NCBI RefSeq assembly: GCF_003614435.1
Contig: NZ_CP025546.1
Coordinates: 4,340,001-4,404,000, forward strand
From: Mycobacterium paragordonae
Lineage (GTDB): Bacteria > Actinomycetota > Actinomycetes > Mycobacteriales > Mycobacteriaceae
Reading direction: 5' to 3'
DNA: 64,000 nucleotides
In this document: piece after piece, positions 43,218 to 52,351 of the stretch
Layout: every line of letters starts with the position of its first letter
Position numbering within the stretch: the stretch's first letter is position 1
The notes under the pieces: model-generated
Databases searched by the model: none
What the model saw: the letters and a program-made list of their open reading frames with translations, nothing else
What the model was told of the DNA's origin: nothing
Translations under genes and position numbers: made by a program

Positions 43218-45980
43218 TTACGCCTTGCCGTTGTTTCCGTTGTTGCCGAGCAACAGTCCGCCGGTGCCGCCGGTGCCGGCCGTGCCACCGGCCTTGCCGG
43301 CGTTGCCGCCGTTGCCGCCGTCGCCGATGATCTGGGCGTCGCCGCCGTTTCCGCCCTTGCCCGCGGTGGTGGCTCCGAATCCGCCGGCCCCGCCGTCACC
43401 GCCGCTGCCGGTGACGCCGGCCTTGCCGCCGTTCCCGCCTGCACCGCCCGTGCCGTTGCCGTTGGCGTTGGCGTTGGCGCCGGACCCGCCGGCACCACCG
43501 GCGCCGCCGGAGCCGGACAGCAGGCCGGCGTTGCCGCCCGCGCCCCCGGCGCCGCCCTGCTGGGTGCCGCTACCGCCCGCGCCACCGTGCCCGCCGTTGC
43601 CGCCCGCGCCGCCCGAGCCGAACAGCACGCCGGCGTTGCCCCCGGCGCCGCCGGCCCCGCCGGTCGAGGTGCCGGCCCCGCCGCTGCCGCCGGCCCCGCC
43701 GGCGCCGAAGGACAACGCGCCGGCGTTGCCGCCCGCGCCACCGGCCCCGCCGTTGTTGCCGCCAGAACCACCGGAGCCGCCGGTACCGCCCGCCCCGAAC
43801 ACCCCGCCGGTGCCGCCGGCCCCGCCATTGCCGGAGAGGCCCCCGGATCCGCCGGTGCCGCCATCGCCGAACACCAGCCCCTTGCCGCCGGCCCCGCCCG
43901 TGGCCCCGGCTCCGCCGGCCCCGCCGACTCCGCCGTCGGCGAACAGGCCGCCGGTACCGCCGGCCCCGCCCACCCCGGTGGCACCGGGTCCAGCACCGTG
44001 ACCGCCCGTACCGGCGGCGCCCGAGAAGAACCCGGCGTTGCCGCCGATCCCGCCTGCCCCGCCCTTACCGGCGTTCAAGGCCTGCCCGCCGTCACCGCCG
44101 GTGCCGCCGGCGCCGTTAAGCAAAGCTGAGCCGCCGGCGCCGCCGGTCCCCCCGATGCCACCGGCTCCGTTGGCGATGCCGCCCGCGCCACCAGTGCCGC
44201 CGTTGCCGAACAGGATGCCCCCGGCACCCCCGGCACCACCCGCGCCACCCGCCCCGCCGGCGGCGGTGTTGGTCGCGCCGTGCGCGCCGTTACCACCGTT
44301 GCCGAACAGCCAGCCGCCGTCCCCACCGGCTGCTCCGGTTCCCGGAGTTCCGTTGGCGCCGTTGCCGATCAGCGGACGCCCGGTCAGTGCCTGGACGGGC
44401 TGGTTGACGATGTTGAGCGCATCCTGTTGCAGGACGTGCAGCGGGTTGGTGCTCAGCGGTGCGTTGAAACCGTCGGCGCCCAACAGCAGCCCGCTGACGC
44501 CACCGAGGCCGGCCTTGCCCGCGGTAACCCCGCCCGTCCCGCCGCTGCCGGCGTTGCCGCCGTTGCCGATCAGCACACCGTCGCCGCCGGTCCCGCCGTT
44601 GCCGCCGGTGGTCACCCCGGCCCCGCCGTTGCCGCCGTTGCCTCCGTTGCCGAGTACTCCGGACTTGCCGCCGGCGCCGCCGGTGCCGCCGGTGGTGACG
44701 GCAGCCCCGCCGCTGCCGCCGGTGCCGCCCGAGCCGATCAGCTGGCCGGCGGTTCCGCCGGCGCCGCCAGTGCCGCCGGTGGTGCGACCCAGGCCGCCGG
44801 CACCGCCGGCCCCGCCGTTGCCGGTCAGCAGGCCGGCATTGCCGCCGGCACCGCCCGCCCCGCCGGCGGTCTGGCCGTTGTTGAGTCCTTCTCCGCCGGC
44901 GCCCCCGGCACCACCATCGCCGAAGCCGAACATGCCGGCGTTGCCGCCTGCCCCACCGGCCCCACCGGTGCTGCCGAGACTCGAACCGCCGCTGCCGCCG
45001 GTGCCACCGGCTCCGAACATTCCGCCGGCACCGCCCGCGCCGCCGGCCCCGCCGGTGGTCCCGGCGGTGGTGGACGTGCCGGTCCCGCCGGCACCGCCCG
45101 TGCCGCCGGCGCCGAATGTTCCACCATCGCCGCCGGCACCGCCGGCCCCGCCCGAAGCGCCGGCCCCGCCGGACCCGCCGACACCGCCGTCGGTGAACAG
45201 CCCGCCGGTTCCACCGGTTCCACCTGCGCCGCCGGTCGCGTTGCCGAAGGTGAATCCGCCCGTGCCGCCGGTGCCGGCGGCCCCGAAGAGCATGCCGGCG
45301 TTGCCGCCGCGTCCGCCTGCCCCGCCTGCCGCGCCTCCGGCGTCGGTCGAGGACCCTCCGACGCCGCCGGCGCCACCTGACCCGACCAGCAGGGCGTTGC
45401 CGCCCGACCCGGCGGCCCCACCGGCCTTGCCCGCCGTCGTGGCGGTACCACCGGCCCCACCGGCGCCACCGCTGCCGAACAGTCCCGCGGCTCCACCGGC
45501 ACCACCCTTGCCGCCGTCAGCGCCCGCGGTCGAAGTTCCTGACCCACCGGCCCCGCCGTTGCCGATCAACCATCCGCCCGCGCCACCGTCTTGTCCTGTC
45601 CCGGCGGCTCCGTTGGCGCCGTTGCCGATCAACGGGCGTCCGGTCTGTGCCACAAATTGGGCGTTGACCACATCGAGCAGGCTCTGCAGAGGCTGTGCCG
45701 CAGCGGATTCGGCGGTCGCGTACGAATTTGCGCTCCCGGTCATCGCCTGCACGAACTGCTCATGAAACACCGCCACCTGCGCGCTCGCGCTCTGATAACC
45801 CTGACCGAACGTCCCGAACAGTTCGGCGATGGCGATCGAAACCTCATCCTCGGCGGCAGCCAGCAGACCGGTGGTACGGGCCGCCGCCGCAGCGTTGGCT
45901 GACTGAAGCGAAGAACCGAGACCGGCCAAATCTGTTGCCGCCGTGCTCATTGCCTCCGGCAGCGCGATGACATAGGACAT
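43218..45980 (-). CDS. PE_PGRS protein with two PGRS blocks
   Basis: The protein has 920 residues from ATG 45980 (GGAAGG upstream). The PE domain [21 protein letters not shown]...[22 protein letters not shown] covers about 1-95 and directs ESX-5-type secretion. The linker [21 protein letters not shown] precedes a long GGAGG/GNGGxGG region. Unusually, a second linker-like segment ([20 protein letters not shown]) occurs inside, at about 44340-44460, and starts a second PGRS block. This suggests fusion or unequal exchange between two PE_PGRS genes. The C-terminus ends in [12 protein letters not shown] without an extra domain. The upstream region holds a 30-codon ORF and an element shared with 27.8 kb. 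Confidence 0.95.
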   Translation of the reverse strand: MSYVIALPEAMSTAATDLAGLGSSLQSANAAAAARTTGLLAAAEDEVSIAIAELFGTFGQGYQSASAQVAVFHEQFVQAMTGSANSYATAESAAAQPLQSLLDVVNAQFVAQTGRPLIGNGANGAAGTGQDGGAGGWLIGNGGAGGSGTSTAGADGGKGGAGGAAGLFGSGGAGGAGGTATTAGKAGGAAGSGGNALLVGSGGAGGVGGSSTDAGGAAGGAGGRGGNAGMLFGAAGTGGTGGFTFGNATGGAGGTGGTGGLFTDGGVGGSGGAGASGGAGGAGGDGGTFGAGGTGGAGGTGTSTTAGTTGGAGGAGGAGGMFGAGGTGGSGGSSLGSTGGAGGAGGNAGMFGFGDGGAGGAGGEGLNNGQTAGGAGGAGGNAGLLTGNGGAGGAGGLGRTTGGTGGAGGTAGQLIGSGGTGGSGGAAVTTGGTGGAGGKSGVLGNGGNGGNGGAGVTTGGNGGTGGDGVLIGNGGNAGSGGTGGVTAGKAGLGGVSGLLLGADGFNAPLSTNPLHVLQQDALNIVNQPVQALTGRPLIGNGANGTPGTGAAGGDGGWLFGNGGNGAHGATNTAAGGAGGAGGAGGAGGILFGNGGTGGAGGIANGAGGIGGTGGAGGSALLNGAGGTGGDGGQALNAGKGGAGGIGGNAGFFSGAAGTGGHGAGPGATGVGGAGGTGGLFADGGVGGAGGAGATGGAGGKGLVFGDGGTGGSGGLSGNGGAGGTGGVFGAGGTGGSGGSGGNNGGAGGAGGNAGALSFGAGGAGGSGGAGTSTGGAGGAGGNAGVLFGSGGAGGNGGHGGAGGSGTQQGGAGGAGGNAGLLSGSGGAGGAGGSGANANANGNGTGGAGGNGGKAGVTGSGGDGGAGGFGATTAGKGGNGGDAQIIGDGGNGGNAGKAGGTAGTGGTGGLLLGNNGNNGKA

Positions 45981-46139
45981 TTCGACACCTTCCTGCGAGT
46001 CATGACCCCACGGCCGTGACGGGTGGTTTGATCGCCAGACCGCCGTCTGGTGAGCTTTGAAGAGATTTGGTGTTGTAGCGGCGGCCGGCTTGGTGTGCCT
46101 CAGCCGCCGCCGAAGGAGCAATTCATGCGGGTGCGAATT

Positions 46140-46232
46140 TCAGCGGGTAGTCAGCCCTGGCTTCTTGGACTTCGACTCGCCGGAACGGATTACGTCTCCG
46201 AGCGGTTCACCGGTTGCGATGGAGTGGCTCAT
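46140..46232 (-). CDS. Possible 30-residue peptide upstream of PE_PGRS
   Basis: ATG 46232 follows AGAGGAG with 7 nt spacing. The peptide starts MSHSIATGEPLGDVIRS and ends in a basic KSKKPGLTTR tail, with no signal or Cys. It lies 63 nt downstream (minus strand) of the shared element at 46295-46348 and 160 nt before the PE_PGRS start, so it would be on the same transcript. It is a candidate leader peptide or small protein. I do not recognise it. Confidence 0.4.
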   Translation of the reverse strand: MSHSIATGEPLGDVIRSGESKSKKPGLTTR

Positions 46233-46294
46233 GCCCCGGCTCCTCTGACGCGATGCTGGTCATGCCATGACGCTATGGGGCGAGACAGTGGCCC

Positions 46295-46350
46295 GTCATG
46301 ACCACAACTAGGCATTTTCCAGCACCCGGCGATAGTCAGATCTGACTAAT
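46295..46350. promoter_or_regulatory. Element with 16-bp palindrome, second copy of the 27.8-kb element
   Basis: TAGTCAGATCTGACTA (46333-46348) is a perfect palindrome. Together with GTCATGACCACAAC (46295-46308) it repeats, inverted, the motif pair at 27775-27832. On the minus strand it lies upstream of the 30-codon ORF and the PE_PGRS gene. Confidence 0.65.
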
Positions 46351-46568
46351 CAGCCAGTGGTCCGCCGCCCGCTGGCCGTAGGAAGTGGTGGCTCTGGGTC
46401 CCGTAATAAGTTGTCACATAACGTTTCATAGGCTGATTGTTCGCCGGGGCCGGGTGTTGGATCATGGGGCAGATGCCTCAAACTCTGGCCGGCGATATGC
46501 GCGCCCGTTGATGGTTAGAGCGGCAGCCGTGAGCGTGTCGAAGTCGGGCGACGTGCCCTACATACTCG
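46351..46568. other. Non-coding gap
   Basis: No ribosome-supported ORF or repeat is seen between the shared element and the terminator of the gene at 46622. Confidence 0.5.
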
Positions 46569-46592
46569 AAAAATCAACCGCCGCAACGGCGG
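46569..46592 (-). terminator. Rho-independent terminator of the 46622-46921 gene
   Basis: On the minus strand CCGCCG-TTG-CGGCGG is followed by TTGATTTTT, a classical stem plus U-tract, 29 nt after the stop. Confidence 0.85.
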
Positions 46593-46621
46593 AAGCGTCG
46601 AAGCACCCGCGACCGGGCGGG

Positions 46622-46921
46622 TCAGCCGATTTCACGGATGGAGTCGAGGCGCTGGTTCACCCGGGTCAGCGCCTCGTCGAAAACCGCGACCTTTTCACCG
46701 CGTCTTTCGTTGGCCGGCTGGGCGGCCCCCCGCGCGCCTTCGGCCTCCACTCGGGCCGCACCTTGGCGCCGCAACAGGCTGAAGTTCTTCTCCCGCGCAG
46801 CCCTGAGCCGGCCCTGCAGATCTTTCAACTGCTTCTCATCCATGCGCTCCAAAGCGTCGGCATGGGTTTCGCCGATCAACGAGCTCTCCTGCAGGGTCAG
46901 GTTCACACGGTGGTTGCTCAC
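46622..46921 (-). CDS. Conserved-looking small coiled-coil protein
   Basis: The protein has 99 residues from GTG 46921. The sequence VNLTLQESSLIGETHADALERM leads into a charged helix (QLKDLQGRLRAAREKNFSLLRRQ) with heptad spacing, then RGAAQPANERRGEKVAVFDEALTRVNQRLD. There is no membrane segment or signal. Codon use is mycobacterial and a strong terminator follows, so it is likely real. No ribosome site precedes the GTG; TATGAC lies 6 nt upstream, so it may be leaderless. The function is unknown. ATG 46987 is an alternative start. Confidence 0.7.
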   Translation of the reverse strand: MSNHRVNLTLQESSLIGETHADALERMDEKQLKDLQGRLRAAREKNFSLLRRQGAARVEAEGARGAAQPANERRGEKVAVFDEALTRVNQRLDSIREIG

Positions 46922-47064
46922 CGTAATGTCATAGCCCGCGTGGCCCGAGCGCGCACGACAATCAGGTACGGCACCCCGAAACGTCACGCACGTGCCATCC
47001 CTCGTTCAGGGGCCCGTCAGGCGTGTGTGCGCTCATCCCGGATCGCCGCCGGCCCCGCGGGCCC

Positions 47065-47115
47065 CGGACCTGCCCGGCCGGATTACGCCTCGGACCTGCC
47101 CGGCCGGTTACGCCT
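47065..47115. repeat. 25/26-bp tandem duplication upstream of the 13E12 gene
   Basis: The unit CGGACCTGCCCGGCCGG followed by (A)TTACGCCT occurs at 47065-47090 and, one base shorter, at 47091-47115. Confidence 0.85.
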
Positions 47116-47153
47116 CGGATTAACTTGTCGTACCCCGCTGGGAGGATGGGGTT

Positions 47154-48392
47154 ATGTCGGTGACTGCCTTGGCGGGCTCTTTTCAGCGGCCTCCGGTCAA
47201 GCGTGTGGATGTGTTGTTCGAGGAGTTGTCGGAGTTGGCGGGGCAGCGCAACGCGATTGACGGGCGGATCGTGGAGATCGTCGCGGAGATCGACGGGGAC
47301 GGGTTGTGGGGGATGACCGGGGCGCGCTCGGTGGCCGCGGTGGTGGCCTGGAAGCTGGGCACCACCCGGGGCAATGCCGAGACGATCGCGACGGTGGCGC
47401 GGCGGGCCCAGGAGTTTCCTCGGTGTGTGGCAGGCCTGCGCGAGGGGTGGTTGTCGCTAGATCAGGTCGGGGTGATCGCCGCGCGGGCCGGGGACGGCTC
47501 AGACGCTCATTATGAGCAGTTGGCCCGCTATGCCTCGGTCAGCCAGTTGCGCACCGCGATCAAGGGCGAACCGCGCCCGAAACCGGATCGGCGCCCGCCC
47601 CCGGCGATCAGCAAAACCAGCACCGATGAGGCCACGTGTTGGCGGATCACCCTGGCGGCCCCGCAGGCGGCGACGTTCGAGGCCGCATTGGCGTCGCATC
47701 GGGAGGCGCTGATCACCCAGTGGAAACACGACCGCCCCGAGGGTGCGTCGGAGTCGGCGCCGCCGATGCCTGACACGATGGATGCGTTTATGCGGCTGAT
47801 CGAGGCCGGCTGGGACGCTGAGGCCACCGCCCGCCCACACGCCGCGCACACCACCGTGGTGGTGCACCTCGACGTCGACAAGCCCGCCGCCGCACTGCAC
47901 CTGGGCCCGCTGCTCACCGAGGGCGACCGCCAGTACCTGACCTGTGATGCCACCTGTGAGGTGTGGTTTGAGCGCGACGGCCAGCCGATCGGCGCCGGCC
48001 GCACCACCCGCACGATCAACCGGCGGCTGCGCCGCGCCCTGGAACACCGCCACCCCTGCTGCGCGGTGCCCGGCTGCGGGGCCACCCGCGGCCTGCACGC
48101 TCATCACATCCGGCACTGGGAACACGGCGGCCCCACCGAGCTGATCAATCTGATCCTGCTGTGTCCGTATCACCACCGCGAGCATCACCGCGGGGAGATC
48201 ACCATCACCGGCGACGCCGACCACCTGACCGTCACCGACCGCGACGGCGCCATCCTGCAGCTCGGATCCCTGGCCCGACCACCCACCAGCACCCCACCCG
48301 ACGTCGCGCCTTACCCCGGGCCCACCGGCGAACGCGCCCAATGGATGTGGTACACCCCCTTCCAACCCCAACCACCGCCCACCACCAACTAG
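47154..48392 (+). CDS. DUF222/HNH endonuclease protein of the 13E12 repeat family
   Basis: The protein has 412 residues. A DUF222 domain (about 1-290: LFEELSELAGQRNAIDGRIVEI, ARSVAAVVAWKLGTTRGNAE) is followed by an HNH nuclease near 300-350 with CAVPGCGATRGLHAHHIRHW and LINLILLCPYHHREHH, all metal and catalytic residues present. GGGAGG lies 8 nt before ATG 47154. The family is multicopy in mycobacteria (REP13E12), spreads by recombination, and is a phage integration target in M. tuberculosis. No transposase or integrase accompanies it here. The Pro-rich tail is typical. Its cellular role is not established. Confidence 0.93.
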   Translation: MSVTALAGSFQRPPVKRVDVLFEELSELAGQRNAIDGRIVEIVAEIDGDGLWGMTGARSVAAVVAWKLGTTRGNAETIATVARRAQEFPRCVAGLREGWLSLDQVGVIAARAGDGSDAHYEQLARYASVSQLRTAIKGEPRPKPDRRPPPAISKTSTDEATCWRITLAAPQAATFEAALASHREALITQWKHDRPEGASESAPPMPDTMDAFMRLIEAGWDAEATARPHAAHTTVVVHLDVDKPAAALHLGPLLTEGDRQYLTCDATCEVWFERDGQPIGAGRTTRTINRRLRRALEHRHPCCAVPGCGATRGLHAHHIRHWEHGGPTELINLILLCPYHHREHHRGEITITGDADHLTVTDRDGAILQLGSLARPPTSTPPDVAPYPGPTGERAQWMWYTPFQPQPPPTTN

Positions 48393-48661
48393 CTTGTTTC
48401 GGCGGCCGCGTGTCGAGGCTGAGACAGGCCGCAGCTGAGCAGGTCGGAAGTCGGGTTCGGTTGAAGCATCACTGGCGCCGCTGCGCTTTACGGCATCCGC
48501 AGCAATGCATGTCCCACTCAGCTGATGAAATACTATGCGCCACAACGGAATCAGTCATACCTGGCTGAACTGCCGGCGTTCAGAGTACGTCCGGCCGACG
48601 CGTCCGCACGCGTACACATCAATACCGTGACGACGGCTCGCCACCGGCAAGACGCGGCGCA

Positions 48662-50596
48662 CTAGTTAAGGATGAATGAAAGACGCGTAGGCGGCTGTGC
48701 GTTGTTGAGGATCAGCACCGAACTCTGGTTGTTGACGTCGTCGAAGGGGAAGCCGTAGGCGAGGTTGGCAATGCTGTTGGTGTGGAAGAACTGTGCCCAG
48801 TTGTTCCACCGCCCTCCGGTTGGATAGTAGGCGGCGACGTTGGCCCACTGATCCGGCGCAATCGCCACGCCGCGGTTGAACGCCGCGTTGAGTTCGGCGA
48901 GGAACGCCCCCTGTTGATCGGCGCCGACGAATGGGCCGTTGGAAGCGAAAACCTGCGCCGTCGTGGGCTTGACCATGGTGTATGTAGAGGTGGCTCCGCC
49001 GTCTGGGGTGACGTTGTAATGGAACAGTCCGCCGCCGTCGATGTTTCCGGTCACCGTGTATCCGGGACCGTCGTAAATGAATTGGTGGGCTTGATAATTC
49101 GACCAGAAGTCGTTGATGGGTTGATCGAGCCAGCTGGCCAGGCCGCCGGGCGTGGCGCTGCGCGGGGCCAAAATCCGCAGCGGGTCGCCGGTGCCGTCGT
49201 GCAGTACCAATGCCTGGAACTCGGCCGGGACCGAGGCCGCGTACTGCTGGAAAACTTGGGCTCGCGTCAGTGTGATGCCGCGGGTGGCGTCAAACCCGGT
49301 GGAGCTCTGCCCCAGCTCGAACGAGAACGGCATCCCGAACTGGTCCACCTGCGTGGTGTTACCACCGAAGGCGACTGAGCCGTACTTGTAGGTCATCTCG
49401 TACCAGTCGTAAACCGTGTTGTAGTTCGGATCGGCAGGATTCGCGGGGTCGAGACCCGCCCAGCCCGAGTTGTCGGCGGCAATGCCGATGTAGAGCGGGT
49501 TCTTCATCGACATGAAGATCCGGCCGCCCTGAAATTCCGACGGGATCGAGAAGTTACCGGTCTGGTCGAGGGTGAACGACATATTGGCGTAATTCACCCC
49601 GTTGTAGGTGAGGTGACCAGGCGCGTTCGCGGCACTGGAGTCGATGTGGTGGGCTATGCCGTTCTGGTCGATCCACGACCACTGGCCGGGTGTCGTCTGG
49701 CCGAGCAGGGTCAGGTAGACCTCGCTGTTGCTTAAACCCGTGTTATTGATGAAAGGGCCAACGCGAAATCCGCCGGGAAGGCCGTTGGCTCCGTTGAGAC
49801 CCGCATGACCGGGGCTCCCCAAGAAACCGGGCGCGCCACCGGCACCGCCCAGCCCGCCAGTCCCGCCGGGACCGCCGGCTCCGAAATTTCCTGCGGCATC
49901 GGCGGGCCCTCCGACTCCACCAGTCCCGCCAACTCCACCGGCACCGCCGGTGCCACCAATACCGAACAGCAGCCCGCCTTGACCGCCGACCCCGCCCGCC
50001 CCGCCAGAGCCACCGGGACCGCCGGTCTGACCCGCAACGCTGGTCGTGTTGCCGGTAGCACCGACTCCGCCGGCGCCACCGGTGCCGCCACGACCGAACA
50101 AGCCCGCCGCTCCCCCGGCACCACCTGTTTGTCCGACCGCGCCGGACCCGCCGGCACCACCATCACCCCACAAGATGCCGCCCGGTCCACCGGCCTGACC
50201 GGTCCCCGGGGCTCCATTGCGGCCATTGCCGATCAGCGGCCGCCCCAATAAGAGGTTGAAGGGCGCATTGATCACATCGAGGATGCTCTGCTCGATGGAC
50301 TGCAAGGACACCGCGCTGGCAGCCTCCGCGGCGGCATACGCGCCGGCCCCAGAATTGAGGGCTTGCACAAACCGCTGCTGAAACGTCGCAATCTCCGCGC
50401 TGATCGCCTGATAAGCCTGCCCGTGCTCGCCCAGCAGCGCGGCTATCCCCGCCGACACCTCATCCGCACCGGCGGCCAGCAGCGTTGTCGTGGAACCCGC
50501 CGCCGCCGCATTGGCTTTCGTGACCGACGAGCCGATCAGCACCAAATCCGAGGCCGCCGTGACCACCATCTCCGGCGCCGCGCAGACAAACGACAT
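48662..50596 (-). CDS. PE_PGRS protein fused to a GH64 beta-1,3-glucanase-like domain
   Basis: The protein has 644 residues from ATG 50596 (GGAGGTG upstream). PE domain about 1-95 ([18 protein letters not shown]); linker with [13 protein letters not shown]; short PGRS about 125-275; then a domain of about 360 residues from [23 protein letters not shown]. The latter matches GH64: an open thaumatin-like beta barrel with DWYEMTY (Glu near 399) and [14 protein letters not shown] (Asp near 417), the positions of the catalytic pair E154/D170 in the Streptomyces laminaripentaose enzyme, 18 rather than 16 residues apart. It should be exported by the ESX-5 route and could bind or cut beta-1,3-glucan at the surface. 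The frame is continuous to the stop. Confidence 0.88.
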   Translation of the reverse strand: MSFVCAAPEMVVTAASDLVLIGSSVTKANAAAAGSTTTLLAAGADEVSAGIAALLGEHGQAYQAISAEIATFQQRFVQALNSGAGAYAAAEAASAVSLQSIEQSILDVINAPFNLLLGRPLIGNGRNGAPGTGQAGGPGGILWGDGGAGGSGAVGQTGGAGGAAGLFGRGGTGGAGGVGATGNTTSVAGQTGGPGGSGGAGGVGGQGGLLFGIGGTGGAGGVGGTGGVGGPADAAGNFGAGGPGGTGGLGGAGGAPGFLGSPGHAGLNGANGLPGGFRVGPFINNTGLSNSEVYLTLLGQTTPGQWSWIDQNGIAHHIDSSAANAPGHLTYNGVNYANMSFTLDQTGNFSIPSEFQGGRIFMSMKNPLYIGIAADNSGWAGLDPANPADPNYNTVYDWYEMTYKYGSVAFGGNTTQVDQFGMPFSFELGQSSTGFDATRGITLTRAQVFQQYAASVPAEFQALVLHDGTGDPLRILAPRSATPGGLASWLDQPINDFWSNYQAHQFIYDGPGYTVTGNIDGGGLFHYNVTPDGGATSTYTMVKPTTAQVFASNGPFVGADQQGAFLAELNAAFNRGVAIAPDQWANVAAYYPTGGRWNNWAQFFHTNSIANLAYGFPFDDVNNQSSVLILNNAQPPTRLSFILN

Positions 50597-51031
50597 TCCA
50601 CACCTCCAGGCAACCCATTCACGCGAAATACTCGAAAGAGCTTTACCGGCGAATGTCCAAAGGTCAACAGGGCCGCACACATTGCGACAAATATTTGACG
50701 GCGTCGGGACGAGGAGATCTCGTGGACGGATCGGGACCTGCCACTTTCGTGAGAGGGATCGGCATCGGTGTCTAAGAGTGAGACGAAACCGACGATCGTT
50801 CTGACGCGTGCCGGAATTTATCGGCGGCCTTCGCCATCGTGAATGAACAACCAATCCGAGGGAGCGACTCATCGTGCTGGCCGACAGCCCAGCGCACCAG
50901 CCTCGCGCCCGCGGACGCGGCGACCGAGTTCGCGGCAAAACTCTGCTTATCTGTAAGTGATTGAGGGGTGTGTCCGACTGTGTCTCGTGATTTTGGGTAA
51001 GGGGAGTTCCGGCCGTGGGGAACAGTGTTAT
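50597..51031. other. Non-coding gap
   Basis: 435 bp between two minus-strand genes. It holds the 5' region of the PE_PGRS-GH64 gene and, at 50955-51010, a stretch (GGGGTGTGTCCGACTGTGTC) that recalls the ends of IS256-type elements, with no transposase present. A 28-codon plus-strand ORF (50874-50960) is not convincing. Confidence 0.4.
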
Positions 51032-52243
51032 CTATGGGTCGGATCTGGATGCCCCGTGTGTGGCGGTGTCGGGGATGTGACGGTTCGCGTTACGCGTTTG
51101 GGCGAGGCGTGATCGGTGATTTGTCAGCGGTTGGCGGCCGATCACGCGGCGGCCATGGCTGTGTGTGTAGGCGCCCCAGGTGAAGGCGATGGACATCAGG
51201 TAGTTGAGGACGGCGAAGGTCAGTGAGCCGGTCGGGTCTCCTGAGGGTGTGACTCCGTTGCGTGCGGCGAGGTAGTCGGGTAGTGCAGCAATCCAGAAGA
51301 GGGCTCCGAAGGCGAGATAGATGATCGCGCAAACGGCTGCAAAGTGGTCGCGGGCAACATCTTTCGGTGTGATTGATGGGTCATGTAGCCGGGTTCGGTA
51401 GGCCCCGACGAAGGCGTAGGCGGTGATCGCTGCGGCTGCGCTGATCAGCAGCCAGGTCGCGATGAATCGGCCCGTCTGTTGTGAGGTGCCCAGGCCAAGT
51501 GCCAGCGACAGCACGTTGCTGAGCACCATCAGCGGCCATACCCCCAAACTCGCCAGAACGACATTGCGGACGATCTGCCAGCCGTGGGCCGGTGTGCGGG
51601 CCGAAATCCTGGTGACGAGTGCGATGGCGAACGGCACGATCAGCGAAAAGCCTTGCAGGCTGGCGTAGGGAACCACTCCCATTGAGGGTTTGGCCGTGGG
51701 GATCTCGGTGTTCCATACCCACCAGCGCCATTGCGGGCCGACTGTGTCGATGACTTCGAAGAAACACAGAAACCCGAACGCGACACACGTTGCGCCGACG
51801 ACGGCGTTGTAGCGGGTGAAGATGCCGGTCCGTTGCACCAACGCGTAAGCGACGTAACCGAATACTGGATACATGGCGACGATGTAGTCCGGCAACCGGT
51901 CGAAGAAGAACTGCACCGAGAACTGCCCGTGGGCGAACACCAGTCCGATCTGATCCTGCAAGCCGAACCACTGTGGAAAATAGGTCACCGGCTCGACCAG
52001 CAGCAGCGCCAGCACCAGCGCGCACCACAGCACCAGGTTCGAGGAGTCCCCGCGCCGGCGATACCAGCGCAGCGCATGCACCAGGCACGCGATCGCGCCG
52101 ATGATCAACAGCGCCTCGATCACCGGAAACGTCCAGTGCTGCAGAGCGAATGGATTGCGCAGGGTCAGGAACGGATTCCCGTCGCACCGCACACCCTCGA
52201 TCGGTGCGGTCAGACGGGCGAACTCCGGCGTGCACGTATTCAC
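51032..52243 (-). CDS. Polytopic membrane protein of unknown function (possibly AveC-like)
   Basis: The protein has 403 residues from GTG 52243 (AAAGGGG 5 nt upstream; a TTG at 52276 is the far alternative). It has about eight membrane segments: FPVIEALLIIGAIACLVHAL, LVLWCALVLALLLVEPVTYF, YIVAMYPVFGYVAYALV, VVGATCVAFGFLCFFEVIDT and four more. The Trp-rich loop PQWRWWVWNTEIPTAKPSMG and the overall layout recall actinobacterial proteins annotated as spirocyclase AveC-like, but I could not confirm this. It is divergent from the FAD monooxygenase across a TetR-like palindrome and is probably part of the same lipid/terpenoid module. Confidence 0.7.
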   Translation of the reverse strand: MNTCTPEFARLTAPIEGVRCDGNPFLTLRNPFALQHWTFPVIEALLIIGAIACLVHALRWYRRRGDSSNLVLWCALVLALLLVEPVTYFPQWFGLQDQIGLVFAHGQFSVQFFFDRLPDYIVAMYPVFGYVAYALVQRTGIFTRYNAVVGATCVAFGFLCFFEVIDTVGPQWRWWVWNTEIPTAKPSMGVVPYASLQGFSLIVPFAIALVTRISARTPAHGWQIVRNVVLASLGVWPLMVLSNVLSLALGLGTSQQTGRFIATWLLISAAAAITAYAFVGAYRTRLHDPSITPKDVARDHFAAVCAIIYLAFGALFWIAALPDYLAARNGVTPSGDPTGSLTFAVLNYLMSIAFTWGAYTHSHGRRVIGRQPLTNHRSRLAQTRNANRHIPDTATHGASRSDP

Positions 52244-52286
52244 CGCCACCCCTTTCGGTCGTCCCGCCTTGCCCAACTATAACTAT

Positions 52287-52298
52287 CAGACACGTCTG
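52287..52298. promoter_or_regulatory. Palindrome between divergent genes, candidate TetR site
   Basis: CAGAC-AC-GTCTG is an inverted repeat in an AT-rich stretch midway between the membrane protein and the FAD monooxygenase operon that encodes a TetR. TATGCT (52304-52309) downstream could be the plus-strand -10 box. Confidence 0.5.
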
Positions 52299-52351
52299 TT
52301 GGATATGCTAGAGTCGCCGGACACGCGCTCCACCACCGTCAGGAGGGGTTC

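Noticed and set aside
44038..45765. 575-codon Pro-rich plus-strand frame and similar frames across 43.2-45.8 kb
   Set aside because: Mirror image of GGAGG repeats in the PE_PGRS gene. Low complexity explains the lack of stops.
46385..47260. 291-codon plus-strand frame
   Set aside because: It covers the antisense of the better supported gene 46622-46921 and the start of the 13E12 gene.
50874..50960. 28-codon plus-strand ORF with GAGGGAG upstream
   Set aside because: Arg/Gly-rich random-looking sequence, and the spacing of the ribosome site is long.
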